Below, one piece after another: positions 9,042 to 16,735 of a stretch of 64,000 nt of DNA (position 1 is its first letter; each line of letters opens with the position of its first letter). A program made the translations under genes and the position numbers. A model generated the notes under the pieces. The model was not told the DNA's origin. It saw nothing but the letters and a program-made list of their open reading frames with translations, and did no database searches. The DNA comes from Clostridia bacterium (GTDB lineage Bacteria > Bacillota > Clostridia > UBA1212 > UBA1255): positions 21,005-85,004 of the forward strand of contig JAFZEI010000031.1 of assembly GCA_017560765.1 (NCBI GenBank), given 5' to 3'.

Positions 9042-9512
9042 TTAAAAGAAGTATTTTGTTATCATTGCATACAATGAGCCGAAAAGCAAAAACGGAGCAA
9101 AAGGAAGCGTTTTTGCATTCGGCTTTTTTAATATAAGTTTATATATTTTTAAAAGTATGGCAAAAAGCGCACAAAATAAGAATGATACACAAAGAGTAAT
9201 TAAGGAGAGGCGAAAACCTAAAAATAAACCTGAAGCAGCAGATAATTTTAAGTCACCTGCCCCCATACTGTTATTAATAAAGAAGGGAATACCAATAATA
9301 ATTAGCGGAAGTAAAAAGCCGCTAAGTACGGAGAAAATATACACTTTGCCGGAATTCCATTGAAGAATTATTTTAAATAGTGATAAAATAAGCATTAATA
9401 AGCATATTTTGTTTGGTATGATTCTTTTGTAAATATCGGTTATAGCAGCTATTAAGAGTAGAAAAATGTATAAAAAGTCTAAAAGTACAAAAATAAACAT
9501 ATACAAAACCAC
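9042..9512 (-). CDS. comC: Type IV prepilin peptidase (A24), ComC/TadV-like
   Basis: Membrane aspartyl protease that processes prepilin-like proteins. The 156 residues are almost entirely hydrophobic with about 5-6 membrane segments. The two catalytic aspartates are in ITDIYKRIIPN (near residue 26) and MGAGDLKL (near residue 89), the diagnostic D...GxGD pair. It lacks the N-terminal methylase domain of PilD-type enzymes, as in short CpaA/TadV forms. It stands alone and meets aroF tail to tail, 4 bp apart. No pilin genes are in the window. Its promoter carries a palindrome shared with comEA, which favours a role in competence over a Tad pilus. Confidence 0.85.
   Translation of the reverse strand: MVLYMFIFVLLDFLYIFLLLIAAITDIYKRIIPNKICLLMLILSLFKIILQWNSGKVYIFSVLSGFLLPLIIIGIPFFINNSMGAGDLKLSAASGLFLGFRLSLITLCVSFLFCALFAILLKIYKLILKKPNAKTLPFAPFLLFGSLYAMITKYFF
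9078..9129 (+). terminator. Terminator of the pur-aroF operon, inside comC
   Basis: Stem GCCGAAAAGCAAAAACG (9078-9094) pairs with CGTTTTTGCATTCGGC (9108-9123) with one bulge, followed by six T. It acts on the rightward transcript and also encodes comC residues near the C-terminus on the other strand. Confidence 0.8.
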
Positions 9513-9534
9513 CTTACGTATATAGAGTTGTTTT

Positions 9535-9576
9535 AGTATATCATACGAATAAAAAGAGAATGATTTCCCGGGAAAT
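9535..9576 (-). promoter_or_regulatory. comC promoter with 14-bp palindromic operator
   Basis: Reading leftwards, ATTTCCCGGGAAAT (9563-9576) is followed after exactly 22 nt by the -10 box TATACT (9535-9540). No good -35 box is present at the normal place, which fits activator dependence. The same layout precedes comEA. Confidence 0.6.
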
Positions 9577-9611
9577 AAACAGAAAATTTATTAATATTTC
9601 AAATAAAAAAT

Positions 9612-9640
9612 TTGACACTTATGGAAAGCAATGGTAAACT
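9612..9640 (+). promoter_or_regulatory. Promoter with no downstream gene
   Basis: TTGACA-N17-TAAACT, a perfect -35 box and ideal spacing. The nearest downstream element is a pair of hairpins, not a coding region. Confidence 0.6.
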
Positions 9641-9646
9641 GAGATT

Positions 9647-9750
9647 GCAGAAGAAACAAGATGTTTTCTACTGCAGAGAGTTCTTTTTTTTCTATACCTT
9701 TTCTAATATTTTTCAATTAACCCACAGCTATTGCTGTGGGTTGCTTGTTT
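9647..9750 (+). ncRNA. Candidate small RNA 1
   Basis: Predicted transcript of about 100 nt from the promoter at 9612. It holds an imperfect hairpin (GCAG...CTGC, about 9648-9674) followed by a T-rich stretch, and ends with the perfect stem AACCCACAGC-tatt-GCTGTGGGTT (9719-9742) and GCTTGTTTT. No known RNA family is recognised. Function unknown. Confidence 0.4.
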
Positions 9751-9869
9751 TAATCCGGAAAGTTGCGCATAAAATTCGCAAACGCGAAAGAAGTGTAACT
9801 TTTGTTTTAACAAATTATATTTTTGTATCGAAAATGACATTTTTTTGGCTCCATTCGAAAAAAATTGTA

Positions 9870-9898
9870 TTGTATGATTTAAAAATATGTGATAGTAT
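9870..9898 (+). promoter_or_regulatory. Promoter of candidate small RNA 2
   Basis: TTGTAT-N17-TAGTAT, moderate match with ideal spacing, about 110 bp before a strong terminator. Confidence 0.4.
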
Positions 9899-9904
9899 AT
9901 AAAA

Positions 9905-10008
9905 AGCGAGGAAGAAATAGTCAACAAGCAATGTTGATGTTTGTTAGTAAATCCTTTTCTAAAACTTTCTTTCTCATTTTGGGGCTGTAAAAAAACAGCC
10001 CCTTTTTT
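9905..10008 (+). ncRNA. Candidate small RNA 2
   Basis: Predicted ~100-nt transcript from the promoter at 9870 to the terminator at 9981-10008, with no ORF behind a ribosome site. It contains CAACAAGCAATGTTG-like self-complementary sequence near 9922-9936. Not a recognised family. Confidence 0.35.
9981..10008 (+). terminator. Strong intrinsic terminator
   Basis: GGGGCTGT-aaaaaa-ACAGCCCC followed by TTTTTT. It sits directly before the next promoter and insulates the glycosidase-like gene from upstream transcription. Confidence 0.85.
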
Positions 10009-10010
10009 AT

Positions 10011-10038
10011 TTGACATAAAACACCTAAAGTGTATAAT
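10011..10038 (+). promoter_or_regulatory. Consensus promoter of the WNEW glycosidase-like gene
   Basis: TTGACA-N16-TATAAT, both boxes perfect, starting 3 bp after the T-run of the preceding terminator. Confidence 0.85.
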
Positions 10039-10068
10039 GAATTAAACTTTCGTCAGGAGGATATATAT

Positions 10069-11826
10069 ATGGTTGTTAAAAAATATGCAGGACCTTATTC
10101 TAAAAAAAATGGCTCATTTGCAGCGATAGATGATTTAGGAAGAGTTTTACCTTTGGATAATGATGTTACAAATATAAGAAACGATAGAAAAGTAGGTATT
10201 TTCTATTTTTTATGGATAGGAGAGCATGGCACCGGAGGGCCTTACGATATTAGTAAAATAGCAAAAGAACACCCGGAATCAGTAGAATCAGAAGAAAATT
10301 GGTATGCTTCGGGAGGCGGTTCAAGGGGAGAACATCACTTTTGGGGAAAGCCTCTTTTTGGTTACTATAAATCTTCTGACGAATGGGTTATGAGAAAGCA
10401 TCTTCAGATGCTCACAGATGCAGGTGTTGATTTTATTGTATTTGATACAACAAACGGCCCTACGTATGATGAGCGAATGGCACAAATAATTGACGTTTGG
10501 TATGAATATTTAGAAAAAGGAGTAAATGTTCCCAAAATGTCCTTCTATACAAATACTGCATCCGGACAGACAATGGAGCATATATTTAAGAATTTGTACA
10601 AAAATGAGGAGTTGCACAAAAAATATCCACGGCTTGATGAATTGTGGTTTAAACATGACGATAAGCCTATGATAATAGGTCTTGAAGCTGAAGCAAGTCA
10701 AGAAATAAAAGAATATTTCACCTTCAAAGAATCAGTATGGCCAAATGCCGGCAGATGCGACAATGGCTTTCCGTGGATGGAATTTAATCGCTCGCTCAAA
10801 CCGGAGTCTGTTTACGGCAGAGAAGGAAGGAAAGAAGTAATGAATGTTTCCGTTGCGCAACATTCCGACACGTGCAGATTTAGTGCAACAGCATGGTATG
10901 GCGGCAATGATATGACAAGGTCTTGGCATAACGGAGAAAATGATACAGCAGAAGATGCAATCCTATATGGCTACAATTTTGCGGAGCAATGGGAATATGC
11001 TATAGAGCAGGACCCTGAAATGGTATTTGTTACCGGATGGAATGAATGGGTGGCGCAAAGACAACCTGCAGGAATTATTAAGGATGAACCGATTTGGTTC
11101 GTGGATTGTGCCACATATAATTGCAGTCGTGATGTGGAACCGGCGGCAGAAGTTTTCGGAGATAATTATTATATGCAGCTTTGCAATTACATAAGACGTT
11201 ATAAGGGAACTTTGCCAAGAGTTTACGTAGGAGAGGAAAATACGATTGATATTAACGGCAGTTTTTCTCAATGGGACTCAGATAAAATAACTGCTGTATA
11301 TACAGATTACAGTGGTGATACTGTTAAAAGGTGCGCAAAAGGTTTTGGCGAGCTTGAGTATGTAAACGATACAGGACGAAATGATTTTACTTGCCTCAAG
11401 GTTTGCAGAGATAGCAAAAATATTTACTTTTACGCAGAAACAGCAGAAGAAATTACACCTTCGACAGATGATAATTGGATGACACTTTTTATAAAAGCAG
11501 GAGAAGATAAAAAAGAATATAATTATGCCGTTAATTTAGAAAAGCCGGAAAAGACAGGAGCTGTTTTGTCCAAATCTCAAGAAAACGGTTTGTGGGAAAG
11601 AGCAGGCGAAGTTGCAATGAGAACGGAAAGCAACAAAATGATGTTGGCGATTCCGAGAGAAACATTGGGAATCGGCAGCAACCTTGTAGATTTGCAATTT
11701 AAATGGGCAGATAATTATAAAAAAGGTGAAAAAGGACAAGTGGATGTTTACTCGTTTTATTGTGATGGTGACGCCGCACCTTATGGCAGAATGAATTATG
11801 TTTATTCCGAAAAGACGCAGAATTAA
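10069..11826 (+). CDS. GH71/GH99-like putative glycoside hydrolase with C-terminal CBM9-like domain
   Basis: The start is the ATG at 10069, behind AGGAGG; an earlier in-frame GTG at 10030 lies inside the promoter and cannot be used. The 585-residue protein has no signal peptide. Residues about 40-380 look like a TIM barrel: KVGIFYFLWIGEHGTGGPYD near the start, HLQMLTDAGVDFIVFDTTNG, and FVTGWNEWVAQRQ near 325, the WNEW motif seen in GH99/GH71-related enzymes. Residues about 395-585 resemble a beta-sandwich of the CBM9 kind (DINGSFSQWDS...NIYFYAETAEE). Substrate cannot be told. The gene is alone behind a very strong promoter. Confidence 0.7.
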   Translation: MVVKKYAGPYSKKNGSFAAIDDLGRVLPLDNDVTNIRNDRKVGIFYFLWIGEHGTGGPYDISKIAKEHPESVESEENWYASGGGSRGEHHFWGKPLFGYYKSSDEWVMRKHLQMLTDAGVDFIVFDTTNGPTYDERMAQIIDVWYEYLEKGVNVPKMSFYTNTASGQTMEHIFKNLYKNEELHKKYPRLDELWFKHDDKPMIIGLEAEASQEIKEYFTFKESVWPNAGRCDNGFPWMEFNRSLKPESVYGREGRKEVMNVSVAQHSDTCRFSATAWYGGNDMTRSWHNGENDTAEDAILYGYNFAEQWEYAIEQDPEMVFVTGWNEWVAQRQPAGIIKDEPIWFVDCATYNCSRDVEPAAEVFGDNYYMQLCNYIRRYKGTLPRVYVGEENTIDINGSFSQWDSDKITAVYTDYSGDTVKRCAKGFGELEYVNDTGRNDFTCLKVCRDSKNIYFYAETAEEITPSTDDNWMTLFIKAGEDKKEYNYAVNLEKPEKTGAVLSKSQENGLWERAGEVAMRTESNKMMLAIPRETLGIGSNLVDLQFKWADNYKKGEKGQVDVYSFYCDGDAAPYGRMNYVYSEKTQN

Positions 11827-11842
11827 ATAATATTTAAATTCA

Positions 11843-11872
11843 TTGCTTAAAATAATATATTTGTGGTACAAT
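11843..11872 (+). promoter_or_regulatory. Promoter of the YugP-type protease gene
   Basis: TTGCTT-N18-TACAAT, 32 bp before the ATG. Confidence 0.5.
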
Positions 11873-11904
11873 AAGAGAAATAATTTTTCAGAGGTGCAAA
11901 GTGC

Positions 11905-12603
11905 ATGTGGCCGTACTTTTTTATTGACTATTGGTATATTGTACTTGTAATTCCCGCAATGATAGCATCGCTTATAATACAGGGGATTATGAAATCTACG
12001 TATAAAAAGTACTCCTCCGTGTATGCGGGAGCAGGAGTTACCGGAGCAGAAATGGCACAAAGAGTGCTTAGAGAGCAAGGTATAACGGATGTTGTCGTTA
12101 CGGAAACGGGCGGAGAGCTGACTGACCACTACGACCCTAAAAATAAGGTAATTAAATTATCCTCAGAGGTTTACGGAGGTAGGTCTGTTTCGGCATTGGG
12201 AGTAGCGTGCCATGAGGCAGGCCATGCAATTCAACATGCCGACAGTTATTTTCCCCTCGTGGCACGAAATGCCTTCGTACCTGTTGTTGGTTTTTGTTCA
12301 GGTATTTCATGGTTTGTAATTCTTATCGGTATTTTTATGAATGCCGAATTAATGATTAATTTAGGAATCATACTTTTTGCGTCAGCAGCAGTATTTCAAT
12401 TTATAACGCTGCCGGTAGAGTTCAACGCATCGAAAAGAGCTGTGGCAGCATTAAGAAGCAGCGGCAGACTTTCCGAAGAAGAAATAAGCGGTACGAAAAA
12501 GGTTCTTACAGCCGCGGCTATGACTTATGTAGCAGCCTTGGCAGCCTCACTTGCAAGTTTGCTCAGATTAATATTAATCACAAGAGGCAACAGAAGGCGT
12601 TAA
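11905..12603 (+). CDS. Membrane zinc metallopeptidase, YugP family
   Basis: The 232-residue protein matches the Zn_peptidase_2 (YugP) family. It has an N-terminal membrane segment (about 9-27), the zinc motif HEAGH at residues 103-107, a hydrophobic hairpin at about 122-168, then PVEFNAS at 170-176, whose glutamate is the likely third ligand, and a final membrane segment near 205-226. The family's substrate is not established. AGAGGTGC precedes the ATG. It is followed 24 bp later by the dCMP deaminase and probably shares its transcript. Confidence 0.88.
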   Translation: MWPYFFIDYWYIVLVIPAMIASLIIQGIMKSTYKKYSSVYAGAGVTGAEMAQRVLREQGITDVVVTETGGELTDHYDPKNKVIKLSSEVYGGRSVSALGVACHEAGHAIQHADSYFPLVARNAFVPVVGFCSGISWFVILIGIFMNAELMINLGIILFASAAVFQFITLPVEFNASKRAVAALRSSGRLSEEEISGTKKVLTAAAMTYVAALAASLASLLRLILITRGNRRR

Positions 12604-12627
12604 TCGTCAGTATTTAAGGAGTTTTAT

Positions 12628-13107
12628 ATGAAGAGAGAAGATTATTTAAAATGGGATGAATATTTTATGGGAATAGCAATGCTTTCCTCTATGAGAAGTA
12701 AAGATCCTAACACCGGTGTAGGCGCTTGCATAGTGGGAAAGGACAACAGAATACTTTCGTTGGGCTACAACGGAATGCCTATCGGTTGTTCGGATGATGT
12801 TTTCCCGTGGGACAGAGATGGTGCACCGCTTGATACTAAGTATATTTATGTGTGCCATGCAGAGCTGAATGCAATTCTCAATTATAATGGCGGCCCGCTT
12901 GCAGAAGCAAGGATTTATACAACACTTTTTCCGTGCAACGAGTGTACAAAATCCATAATTCAAAAAGGAATAAAAGAAGTTGTATATATGTGTGACAAGT
13001 ACGCAGATACTGATTCTGTTAAAGCCTCTAAAAGAATGATGGATGCGGCAGGAGTTACATACAGACTGTACATACCGTCAGATAAAAAAATTGAACTTGA
13101 TTTGTGA
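12628..13107 (+). CDS. Deoxycytidylate (dCMP) deaminase
   Basis: Converts dCMP to dUMP for thymidylate synthesis. The 159 residues hold the zinc site CHAELNAI (H77, catalytic E79) and PCNEC (C103, C106), with the nucleotide loop LGYNGMPIGCSD. It belongs to the same family as Bacillus ComEB, which sits between comEA and comEC there; here comEA is 50 kb away and no palindromic operator is found at this gene. A ribosome site AAGGAG lies 7 nt before the ATG. Confidence 0.92.
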   Translation: MKREDYLKWDEYFMGIAMLSSMRSKDPNTGVGACIVGKDNRILSLGYNGMPIGCSDDVFPWDRDGAPLDTKYIYVCHAELNAILNYNGGPLAEARIYTTLFPCNECTKSIIQKGIKEVVYMCDKYADTDSVKASKRMMDAAGVTYRLYIPSDKKIELDL

Positions 13108-13115
13108 TTTTGGGT

Positions 13116-13144
13116 TTTACATTTTAAACTTTACACGATATAAT
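13116..13144 (+). promoter_or_regulatory. serA promoter
   Basis: TTTACA-N17-TATAAT, with a perfect -10 box 44 bp before the serA ATG. Confidence 0.7.
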
Positions 13145-13188
13145 AGAAATAATATAACTTTTTAGTTGTTTGAGAGGAAGATGTATTT

Positions 13189-14805
13189 ATGAAGATTATA
13201 GTAACCGAGAGTATTGCACTTGAGGGTATAGAACATTTAAAAAGCAAAGGCTTTGATGTTGATGTTAAATTTGGTATCAGCAGAGAAGATCTTCTTGAGA
13301 TAATCGGCAATTATGACGCATTGATTGTGCGCAGTGTAACAAAGGTAAATGAAGAGCTCATGCAAAAGGCTCCTAACCTTAAGGTTGTAGGCAGAGCCGG
13401 TAACGGTGTAGACAATATTGACCTTAAAGCAGCTACTGCAAGAGGTATTATTGTTGTAAATACACCTGAGAGTAATATTATGGCAGCCGCAGAATTAGCT
13501 GTGACACATGCTTATGCAATATTCCGTAATTTAATCCAGGCAGTAACAGCAGGCAGAAACAAGGATTTCCGTAGAGGAAGATTTATCGGTAACGAGTTAG
13601 ACGGCAAAACAGCCGGAATAATCGGTTTGGGAAGAATCGGTTCTATTGTTGCCAGAAAATTGATGGGCTCAAACATGAGGGTTATTGCGTATGATCCATA
13701 TATCGGTGATGAGAAATTTAATCAAATGGGTGTTGAGCGTTGTGCAACGCTGGAAGACCTTCTTAAGCAAGCCGACCTTATTACGTTGCACACACCTAAA
13801 ACTCCGGAAACATACGGCATCATAGGAGAAAAAGAGTTGGCATTATGTAAAGACGGAGTTCGTATTGTTAATGCGGCAAGAGGCGGTCTTGTAAATGAAA
13901 AGGCTCTTTATGATGCACTTGTGTCAGGTAAGGTTGCGGCAGCAGCACTTGACGTACTTGATCCGGAGCCGAATTATAATAAAAAGCCTGAGGAACAGGA
14001 TTACGAGAACCCATTGCTTACATTAAACAATTGTATAGTAACACCTCACTTAGGAGCTTCTACAGATGAGGCAAATTACAATGTGGGAACGGCCGTAACA
14101 AAACTTGTAGGCGAAGCACTTGAAGGTAAAATGGTGCCGGCAGTTAATATGCCACAAGTAAGCGGCGGTAATTTAGAAGAAATTAAACCGTATCTTGATC
14201 TTGCCGAAGCATTAGGCAGAATTTATTTCCAGACAGAGAAGAAACCTCTTAAGAAAATAGAAGTAATATACAGCGGAGATTTGGCTAAAGAGGATGTTGT
14301 TACAGGATTGTACACATTATCAGTTGCCAAGGGTTTACTTAGTGTTATAGTACCTACGAGAGTAAACTATGTTAATGCGAAGAATATGCTTGAATCAATG
14401 GGAATTGCTTTGGTTGAGAGCAAATCAACATATCTCGAAAAGTATACGAACCTTATTACTGTTCGCTTTATAAATGACGAGAAAACACTTTCTGTTTCAG
14501 GTACTGTATTTGCAAAGAGTGAACTCAGAATTGTAGAATTTTACGGATATAAGCTTGACTTTGAGCCTACAGCCAATGTTCTTGCAATTCAAAACAGAGA
14601 TATTCCGGGTGTTATAGGTAAGATCGGTACTGTTTTAGGTGACAGAGGCGTAAATATTGCTGCGGTTCAATGGAGTCGTAAAGAAATAGGATCAAAAGCA
14701 GAAGCTTTTGTCAGCGTTGACCAACCTGTTTACGATAAGACAATGCAGGCATTGCTTGAAATTGACGGAGTGTTAAAGGTTTCAAATATTAATTTCTTTG
14801 CTTGA
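13189..14805 (+). CDS. serA: D-3-phosphoglycerate dehydrogenase
   Basis: First enzyme of serine synthesis, oxidising 3-phosphoglycerate with NAD+. The 538-residue form has a split substrate domain, the NAD fold with GLGRIGSIVARKL near residue 146, the catalytic stretch HTPKTPET and INAARGG-type VNAARGG, then an intervening ASB domain and a C-terminal ACT domain (about 465-538) that normally binds serine. This is the long form typical of Bacillus and Clostridia. It is preceded by its own promoter and GAGAGGAAG ribosome site. Confidence 0.96.
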   Translation: MKIIVTESIALEGIEHLKSKGFDVDVKFGISREDLLEIIGNYDALIVRSVTKVNEELMQKAPNLKVVGRAGNGVDNIDLKAATARGIIVVNTPESNIMAAAELAVTHAYAIFRNLIQAVTAGRNKDFRRGRFIGNELDGKTAGIIGLGRIGSIVARKLMGSNMRVIAYDPYIGDEKFNQMGVERCATLEDLLKQADLITLHTPKTPETYGIIGEKELALCKDGVRIVNAARGGLVNEKALYDALVSGKVAAAALDVLDPEPNYNKKPEEQDYENPLLTLNNCIVTPHLGASTDEANYNVGTAVTKLVGEALEGKMVPAVNMPQVSGGNLEEIKPYLDLAEALGRIYFQTEKKPLKKIEVIYSGDLAKEDVVTGLYTLSVAKGLLSVIVPTRVNYVNAKNMLESMGIALVESKSTYLEKYTNLITVRFINDEKTLSVSGTVFAKSELRIVEFYGYKLDFEPTANVLAIQNRDIPGVIGKIGTVLGDRGVNIAAVQWSRKEIGSKAEAFVSVDQPVYDKTMQALLEIDGVLKVSNINFFA

Positions 14806-14848
14806 TTTTAGTTAAAGATAATATAATTGATTTAAAAGGGGTAAATTT

Positions 14849-15826
14849 ATGCCTATAGAGAATTTAGATACCGGAACGATTCTTTCACAAATACTTATTC
14901 TGTTTGTTTTGGCGGCAGTTGGTTTTGTGAGCGGTAAAACCGGATATCTTCCTGATAAAGCAGGTGGTATTGTATCTAAATTGGTAATGAGAATTACCAT
15001 GCCTGCATTAATATTAAGTAAAATGCTGTCTGCCGATTTTTCGGCAGACAATTATTTTGATGGCTTGAGGCTTGTAATCATTGCAATGATTACATTGTTG
15101 TTGATTTTTGCTGTTACAAGACCTTTTACCAAACTTATGAAAATACCTGAAAAGTCAAGAAACGTCTACTGTATGCAGGCGCTTTTTGGCAATGTAATAT
15201 TTTTTGCTTTTCCTTTGTTTCAAGCTCTTTTTGGAGATATCGGTGTTTTGTATGCACTGTTTTTTAATATAGGAAATGATATTCTGCTTTGGACATTAGG
15301 TGTATATTTGGCAGGTAAGCATAAAGGCGGCGGATTTGGTAACGCGTTAAAGCATATTTTTAATATGAATATGATTATGTTTATAATTGGATTAATACTT
15401 GCTTTTACCGGTTGGAATCACAAACTTCAAGGAGGAGTAATATACCAAACAGCAGATATGATAGGTAAGGCCACAAGTCCCCTTTCTATGATTTTCGTAG
15501 GACTCGTAATGGCAGGCGCTAAAGGTTTATTTAAAAACTTCGGCAAAAAAATGCTTTCTGTTGTGTTGACACTTCAAAAACAGTTAATAATACCTGTTGT
15601 GGCAGGTTTGATTATGCTTGTCGCAGTGAAACAAGGTTTAATATCAGACGTTGTCATGATGGTTGCTGTTATGCAACTTGCTATGCCTGTGGGCACTTTG
15701 ACAGTGTCAATTGCGGCGGAATATGACTCGGACTATCAAATGGCGGCAGACAGTGTATTTGTGTCAACATTATTGTCGATTATTACATTACCGCTGATTG
15801 CATATCTCTTAAAATTAGTCCTTTAA
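14849..15826 (+). CDS. AEC family (auxin efflux carrier-like) membrane transporter
   Basis: The 325-residue protein is hydrophobic throughout with about 10 membrane segments, organised as two related halves. The first half shows the family pattern VGFVSGKTGYLPDKAGGIVSKLVMRITMPALILSKM, here split as 1-60. Family members export or import small organic anions such as malate; the substrate cannot be read from sequence. AAGGGG precedes the ATG, 43 bp after serA, so read-through from serA is likely. Confidence 0.85.
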   Translation: MPIENLDTGTILSQILILFVLAAVGFVSGKTGYLPDKAGGIVSKLVMRITMPALILSKMLSADFSADNYFDGLRLVIIAMITLLLIFAVTRPFTKLMKIPEKSRNVYCMQALFGNVIFFAFPLFQALFGDIGVLYALFFNIGNDILLWTLGVYLAGKHKGGGFGNALKHIFNMNMIMFIIGLILAFTGWNHKLQGGVIYQTADMIGKATSPLSMIFVGLVMAGAKGLFKNFGKKMLSVVLTLQKQLIIPVVAGLIMLVAVKQGLISDVVMMVAVMQLAMPVGTLTVSIAAEYDSDYQMAADSVFVSTLLSIITLPLIAYLLKLVL

Positions 15827-15833
15827 TATTATT

Positions 15834-15862
15834 TTGACAATCAATTATAAAATTGATATATT
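15834..15862 (+). promoter_or_regulatory. tRNA-Arg promoter
   Basis: TTGACA-N17-TATATT, ending 15 bp before the tRNA. Confidence 0.75.
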
Positions 15863-15877
15863 AAAAATGTTTTATAC

Positions 15878-15952
15878 GTCCCGGTGGTCTAATGGATACG
15901 ATAATAGACTCCGACTCTGTTGATATGGGTTCGATTCCCGTCCGGGATACCA
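15878..15952 (+). tRNA. tRNA-Arg (anticodon CCG)
   Basis: A full cloverleaf folds. The acceptor stem is GTCCCGG/CCGGGAT, the anticodon stem ATAGA/TCTGT with loop CTCCGAC giving anticodon CCG (codon CGG), and the T arm ATGGG-TTCGATT-CCCGT. The terminal CCA is encoded. The D stem has one mismatch. A short T-run follows. Confidence 0.93.
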
Positions 15953-15975
15953 TTTTTTAAATAGGCGGCGTAATA

Positions 15976-16683
15976 ATGTTTGATTTTACAGAAAGAACAG
16001 AGCTTCTTATAGGTAGTGAAAATGTAAAGAGACTTGAAAAGGCCTCTGTGCTTATTTTTGGCGTTGGCGGAGTAGGCTCCTACTGTGTGGAGGCTCTTGC
16101 CAGAGCCGGAATTGGTCGATTCACTCTTTTCGATGGCGATGTGGTCAGCAAATCAAACATTAACAGGCAGCTTATAGCGCTTCACAGCACAGAAGGTATG
16201 TTTAAATGTGAAGTTGCGCGCCGGAGAATTCTTGATATTAATCCTGAGGCAAAAGTAGAAATTTTTAATGAGTTTTATACATTGGATAATGCAAATTGCA
16301 TTGAATTTTCAGGATTTGATTATGTTGCAGATGCTATCGATATGATTTCTTCAAAGCTTTTAATTGTAGAAAAAGCCAAAAAAGCGGAAGTGCCTGTTAT
16401 TTGCGCAATGGGCGCAGGGAACAGACTTGATCCTACAAGTTTTATGGTTACTGATATTTATAAAACAAAAGATTGTCCTCTTGCCAGAGTTATGCGCAGG
16501 GAATTACGAAAGAAAAACATCTCAGATTTAAAGGTTGTTTTCTCTTCGGAAAATCCATACAGAGAATTTAATAAGACGGCAGATTCGCAAAAAAACGTAA
16601 TTGCAAGTATATCTTTTGTTCCGTCTGCTGAGGGACTTGTTATGGCATCGGAGATTATCAAAGACATTATTTCTTTGCCTTGA
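15976..16683 (+). CDS. tcdA: tRNA threonylcarbamoyladenosine dehydratase (TcdA/CsdL-like)
   Basis: A ThiF/E1-like enzyme that cyclises t6A37 of tRNAs to ct6A in an ATP-dependent step. The 235 residues begin with FTERTELLIGSENVKRL, then the nucleotide-binding GVGGVGSYCVEALARAGIG, the DGDVVSKSNINRQ motif, and DAIDMISSKL. Length is a little short compared with E. coli TcdA, which has a C-terminal membrane segment. It starts 23 bp after a tRNA gene and probably shares its promoter. Ribosome site is weak. Confidence 0.88.
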   Translation: MFDFTERTELLIGSENVKRLEKASVLIFGVGGVGSYCVEALARAGIGRFTLFDGDVVSKSNINRQLIALHSTEGMFKCEVARRRILDINPEAKVEIFNEFYTLDNANCIEFSGFDYVADAIDMISSKLLIVEKAKKAEVPVICAMGAGNRLDPTSFMVTDIYKTKDCPLARVMRRELRKKNISDLKVVFSSENPYREFNKTADSQKNVIASISFVPSAEGLVMASEIIKDIISLP

Positions 16684-16708
16684 TATACAATTTGTTTTGG
16701 GTTATACT
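16680..16708 (+). promoter_or_regulatory. Promoter of the large lipoprotein gene
   Basis: TTGATA-N17-TATACT. It overlaps the tcdA stop codon. Confidence 0.6.
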
Positions 16709-16735
16709 GTTCAAAACAGACAGGAGTGGATTTAC

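Larger units (their letters stand above)
9513..10068. other. 556-bp non-coding region with several hairpins
   Basis: Contains the comC promoter, two rightward promoter/hairpin units (9612-9750 and 9870-10008), and a nested hairpin at 9759-9802 (AAAGTT...TTCGC-N4-GCGAA...AACTTT). Short open frames here lack ribosome sites and overlap the hairpins, so I do not call them genes. Confidence 0.65.

Noticed and set aside
9543..9550. TACGAATA near comC, identical to the streptococcal ComX box
   Set aside because: It lies on the + strand, pointing away from comC, and no competence gene follows in that direction.
9612..9902. Open frame of 96 codons after the promoter at 9612
   Set aside because: It starts inside the promoter, has no ribosome site and runs through hairpins.
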